This document shows positions 61,696 through 64,000 of a stretch of 64,000 nucleotides of DNA, in pieces; the stretch's first letter is position 1; each line of letters starts with the position of its first letter. Made by a program: the position numbers and the translations under genes. The stretch comes from Streptomyces fulvoviolaceus (GTDB taxonomy: Bacteria; Actinomycetota; Actinomycetes; Streptomycetales; Streptomycetaceae): NCBI RefSeq assembly GCF_000718165.1, contig NZ_JOEY01000006.1, positions 177,802 through 241,801 on the forward strand, in the 5' to 3' direction. Under the pieces are notes generated by a model. That model saw nothing but the letters and a program-made list of their open reading frames with translations, ran no database searches and was not told the DNA's origin.

Positions 61696-62192
61696 TCGCC
61701 ATCGGCGGTCTCCCCGCCAGCGGCAAGACCACGCTTGCCCGCCTCCTGGCGGCCCGCATCGGCGCGGTCCACCTGCGGGTCGACACCATCGAGCAGGCGA
61801 TCGTCCGCTCCGGTGTGGCCCGGCATCCGGTGGGCCCGGTGGGATACGTCGTGGGATACGCACTGGCCGAGGAACATCTACGGCAGGGGCTGACCGTGAT
61901 CGCGGAGTCCGTCAATCCGCTGACGGTCACCCGGGACGCCTGGCGCGACACGGCTGTGCGGGCAGGTGTGCCCGCTGTGGAGGTGGAGATCGTCTGCTCC
62001 GACCCGGACGAGCACCGGCGGCGCGTGACCTCACGGTCCGTCGACATCCCCGACCTGCCGCTGCCCGACTGGGAGCAGGTCGTCGGCCGGGAGTACGAGC
62101 CCTGGAACCGCTCTCGCATCGTGGTCGACACCGCGGGACAGGGGCCGGAGGATTCACTGGCCTCGCTTCTGGATGCCCTACCCGGACGGTAG
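61689..62192 (+). CDS. P-loop kinase-like AAA protein
   Basis: 167 residues. Walker A GGLPASGKTTLARLLA at the start, VHLRVDTIEQAI (Asp in the place of the kinase catalytic acid), GLTVIAESVNPL, and a lid-like DPDEHRRRVTSR. Resembles small-molecule kinases of the gluconate/APS/chloramphenicol-phosphotransferase group. ATG 61689 overlaps the APH gene by 7 bp. Placed last in the operon; could phosphorylate the same or the next intermediate. Its 3' end overlaps the convergent GNAT gene by 15 bp. Confidence 0.7.
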   Translation: MLIAIGGLPASGKTTLARLLAARIGAVHLRVDTIEQAIVRSGVARHPVGPVGYVVGYALAEEHLRQGLTVIAESVNPLTVTRDAWRDTAVRAGVPAVEVEIVCSDPDEHRRRVTSRSVDIPDLPLPDWEQVVGREYEPWNRSRIVVDTAGQGPEDSLASLLDALPGR

Positions 62193-62639
62193 TTCGCGGG
62201 TGAAGACGACGCGAGGTCGGCCGGGGCCGTCGTAGTCCTCGACGACGCGCGTGTCAAAGCCGAGGCTGCGGTGGAAAGCGATGGAGCCCTCGTTGGTGAC
62301 CGAGGTGATCGCCTTGAGGCGGACCGCGCCCTGCCGTTCGGCGGCCTCGACGAATGCCTCGTACAGGCTGCGGCCGAGACCCGTGCCGCGTGCGTCGTCC
62401 CGGGTCGCCACCAGATGCACGTATCCGGTGTGGTCGGGGGTGACGAAGCCGAAGAGGTAGCCGCGGATGCCGTCGTCGGCGCGGGCGACCAGGCAGGTGG
62501 AACCGAACTCCTGCACCAGCGCGGAGAGGTGGAGTGCGCGGAGGTCACGCTCTCCCCAGTAGCGGGCGTGGTCCGCCAGGACCTGGTGGAGGTCGGTGAC
62601 ATCGGCGGGGACGATACGGACGGCCATGGCGTCGATCAT
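62178..62639 (-). CDS. GNAT family N-acetyltransferase
   Basis: 153 residues. GNAT core: VRIVPADVTDLHQVLADHAR, GYLFGFVTPDHTGYVHLVAT, acetyl-CoA loop RDDARGTGLGRSLYEAF, and AITSVTNEGSIAFHRSLGFD. Substrate unknown. ATG 62639 overlaps the WYL-regulator stop (ATGA), which supports it over ATG 62627 and implies coupled translation and shared control. Confidence 0.85.
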   Translation of the reverse strand: MIDAMAVRIVPADVTDLHQVLADHARYWGERDLRALHLSALVQEFGSTCLVARADDGIRGYLFGFVTPDHTGYVHLVATRDDARGTGLGRSLYEAFVEAAERQGAVRLKAITSVTNEGSIAFHRSLGFDTRVVEDYDGPGRPRVVFTRELPSG

Positions 62640-63607
62640 GGCAGAGAGTCGGCCGGCTCCCGGTAGCGGGCGGCCGTGCGGCGGGCCGCCTCTGCCAACT
62701 CCAGCCGGACCTCCGGCGGTTCGAGGACCTCGGCGTCGGGGCCGAAGCCCAGCAGGCGGCGGCAGGCGGCGCGCGGGGAGTCGAAGTGGAGGAGCAGACG
62801 GTGCCAGCCGTCCTCCGGGTCCGGGGTCGCGCGGGCGGCGGACGTGGTGTCGCCGAGGATCTCGGGCAGGGCGGCCAGGGCTTCGGTCGTGAGGCGTACG
62901 GTGACGGGCAGTTGGTCCAGGCTCGACTCGAACTCGGCGGTCCAGCGGGCCCAGTGGTCCGCCAGGTCGAAGTCGGCCGGGCGGGTGAAGGGTTCGGCGA
63001 GGATCTCGGCCTCCGTGATCCTCGACGCCCGGTGCGCGCGCACGCCCCGGTCGGAGCGGACGACCAGATACCACACGCCCGCCTTCGCCACGAGGCCCAG
63101 CGGGTCCACCGCCCGCGCCCCTGACCGGCTCCCGTGTGTCAGACGCAGACGTCTGTCCCGTCGTACGGCATCGACGAGCACGGCGAGATGCGGGACCGGC
63201 TCGGGCGGCTTGAACCACGCCTGCGTGTCGACGTGGAAGCGGCTCGCCGTCGTGTTCGCCTGCTCCCGGCCCGCCGTCGGCAGCGACGCCAGCAGCTTCA
63301 GCCTCGCCTGTGGCAACGCGTCGCCCAGCGCGATCCGCTCCAGGGGGCCGCCCGAGGAGACCGCCAGCAGGGCCGTCGCCTCCTCGGCGCTGATGCCGAG
63401 CAGCGGACTGCGCCAGCCGTCCATCAGCCGGCATCCGCCGCCGGGGCCCCCGCTCGCCACCACCGGGACTCCGGCCGCGCCGAGCGCCTCCAGGTCCCGG
63501 TAGACGGTACGGACCGACACCTCCAGCTCCTCGGCCAGTTGACGGGCCGTCAGCTGCCCGCGGGACTGCAGGCAGAGCAGCAGCGACAGGAGTCGGTCCG
63601 CTCGCAT
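62636..63607 (-). CDS. HTH/WYL-domain transcriptional regulator
   Basis: 323 residues. Winged HTH_11 domain at 1-60 (SRGQLTARQLAEELEVSVRT, VYRDLEALGAAGVPV), then a WYL domain ~130-220 (RRLRLTHGSR, LGLVAKAGVWYLVVRSDRG, HRASRITEAEIL) and the WCX C-terminal extension. WYL proteins sense nucleic acids or other ligands and control DNA-damage, defence or metabolic genes. AGGAAG lies 10 bp before the ATG. Coupled to the GNAT gene. Confidence 0.85.
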   Translation of the reverse strand: MRADRLLSLLLCLQSRGQLTARQLAEELEVSVRTVYRDLEALGAAGVPVVASGGPGGGCRLMDGWRSPLLGISAEEATALLAVSSGGPLERIALGDALPQARLKLLASLPTAGREQANTTASRFHVDTQAWFKPPEPVPHLAVLVDAVRRDRRLRLTHGSRSGARAVDPLGLVAKAGVWYLVVRSDRGVRAHRASRITEAEILAEPFTRPADFDLADHWARWTAEFESSLDQLPVTVRLTTEALAALPEILGDTTSAARATPDPEDGWHRLLLHFDSPRAACRRLLGFGPDAEVLEPPEVRLELAEAARRTAARYREPADSLP

Positions 63608-63715
63608 CGGGCGCTCACTTCCTCAATGTATGGGGGATATGCGGCAGGCTCCTCCGTGGGGCAGGGAGCGGCCGTCGAGCGGTGGCCTCGTGGATCCGCG
63701 CTGTCGAGCACGAGC

Positions 63716-64000
63716 TCAAGCAAGCGGCGTGATCGAGGACCACACGCCGAACCACTGCTCGGCGCCGTACGCCTCGAATCGCTCCAGCTCGGTGAACCCG
63801 AGTTTCGCCGCGAGGCGCACCGAGCGGACGTTGGCGGTCTGGGTGTAGAGCACCACCGGCTCACCGGGAAGCGCGCCGGCGAACCAGTCGAGTGCCGCTG
63901 TGCACGCCTCGGTGGCGTACCCGCGTCCCCACGCCTCCGGCAGGAACAAGTAGCCGAGCTCGGTCTCCCCGGCCTCCCGGCGGTTGCCCGGACGCTCGGG
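63716..64000 (-). CDS. GNAT N-acetyltransferase, partial (RimJ/RimL-like)
   Basis: C-terminal 94 codons only; the start lies outside the window. ETELGYLFLPEAWGRGYATE has the acetyl-CoA loop, followed by TQTANVRSVRLAAKLGFTEL, the helix typical of RimJ/RimL-type acetyltransferases that modify protein N-termini or small amines. Stop at 63716; 108 bp separate it from the WYL gene start. Confidence 0.8.
   Translation of the reverse strand, partial: PERPGNRREAGETELGYLFLPEAWGRGYATEACTAALDWFAGALPGEPVVLYTQTANVRSVRLAAKLGFTELERFEAYGAEQWFGVWSSITPLA

Overview
The window is a 64-kb piece of a very GC-rich actinobacterial chromosome, almost certainly Streptomyces. The signs are strong third-position G/C bias, many GTG starts, 4-bp GTGA/ATGA stop-start overlaps, a monomeric isocitrate dehydrogenase, an Rpf/LysM/M23 muralytic enzyme, an MmyB-type regulator, short -10 boxes of the form TANNNT, and a Streptomyces-type interspersed repeat (GGGGCGCGGGG...GCGCGACCAGCC) in three intergenic regions. 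I saw no rRNA, tRNA or CRISPR array. Most of the region looks like core or near-core chromosome; the clear mobile element is one TnpB-type insertion.

Layout. 1-9.3 kb: partial (2Fe-2S)/ferric-reductase-like protein, DMT transporter, Rpf hydrolase, 6-phosphogluconate dehydrogenase (gnd), a tiny Pro-rich protein, racemase-family protein, GNAT, aspartate decarboxylase (panD), and a Ser/Thr protein kinase. 9.3-18.5 kb: ABC exporter whose promoter carries a SoxR-like box inside a 19-bp spacer, lysylphosphatidylglycerol-synthase-like membrane protein, SDR, enoyl-CoA hydratase, and a three-gene glycerol/polyol module (FGGY kinase, GlpA-like flavoprotein with a [2Fe-2S] tail, GlpB-like flavoprotein). 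18.5-28 kb: conserved hypothetical, APC permease, MscS channel, a TnpB element with a divergent ribbon-helix-helix gene and an omega-RNA-like right end, isocitrate dehydrogenase, a degenerate tandem repeat, and an SGNH hydrolase.

28-44.7 kb: two blocks of accessory metabolism. The first is a coupled run (MFS, acyltransferase, LLM flavoprotein, alpha/beta hydrolase, MmyB-type regulator) facing a fluoroacetate-dehalogenase-like hydrolase. The second is a nine-gene run behind one good promoter: ATC-hydrolase-like protein, asparagine-synthetase-like amidotransferase, flavin reductase, HpaB-type monooxygenase, methyltransferase, then a complete Opp/Dpp-type ABC transporter. The overlaps make it look like one transcription unit and a candidate undescribed small-molecule (possibly metallophore-like) pathway.

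44.7-55.7 kb: DUF5713, N-formylglutamate amidohydrolase family, cytochrome P450, then a proteolysis/signalling island: ECF sigma factor with a probable partner protein, a cytoplasmic subtilisin, a divergent TPR-CHAT (caspase-like) protease, a large LuxR-type STAND ATPase, and a cytoplasmic matrixin-like metalloprotease. No protease has a signal peptide, so I read this as an intracellular protease-sigma circuit, conceptually like CHAT-protease/ECF-sigma systems of type III-E CRISPR loci.

55.7-64 kb: a two-domain sulfurtransferase divergent from a thiamin-pyrimidine uptake operon (THI5-like protein, lipoprotein, permease, ATPase, two kinases). Its leader holds a TPP-riboswitch-like RNA in which the pyrimidine-sensing half is intact but the pyrophosphate-sensing arm is replaced by a UUCG tetraloop hairpin. 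The 3' strand of its closing stem runs into the ribosome binding site of a 30-codon Cys-rich leader ORF. A second, Arg/Cys-containing leader ORF lies between the first two transporter genes. This leader and the CHAT/sigma island are the most novel-looking features. The window closes with GNAT, WYL-regulator and partial GNAT genes.
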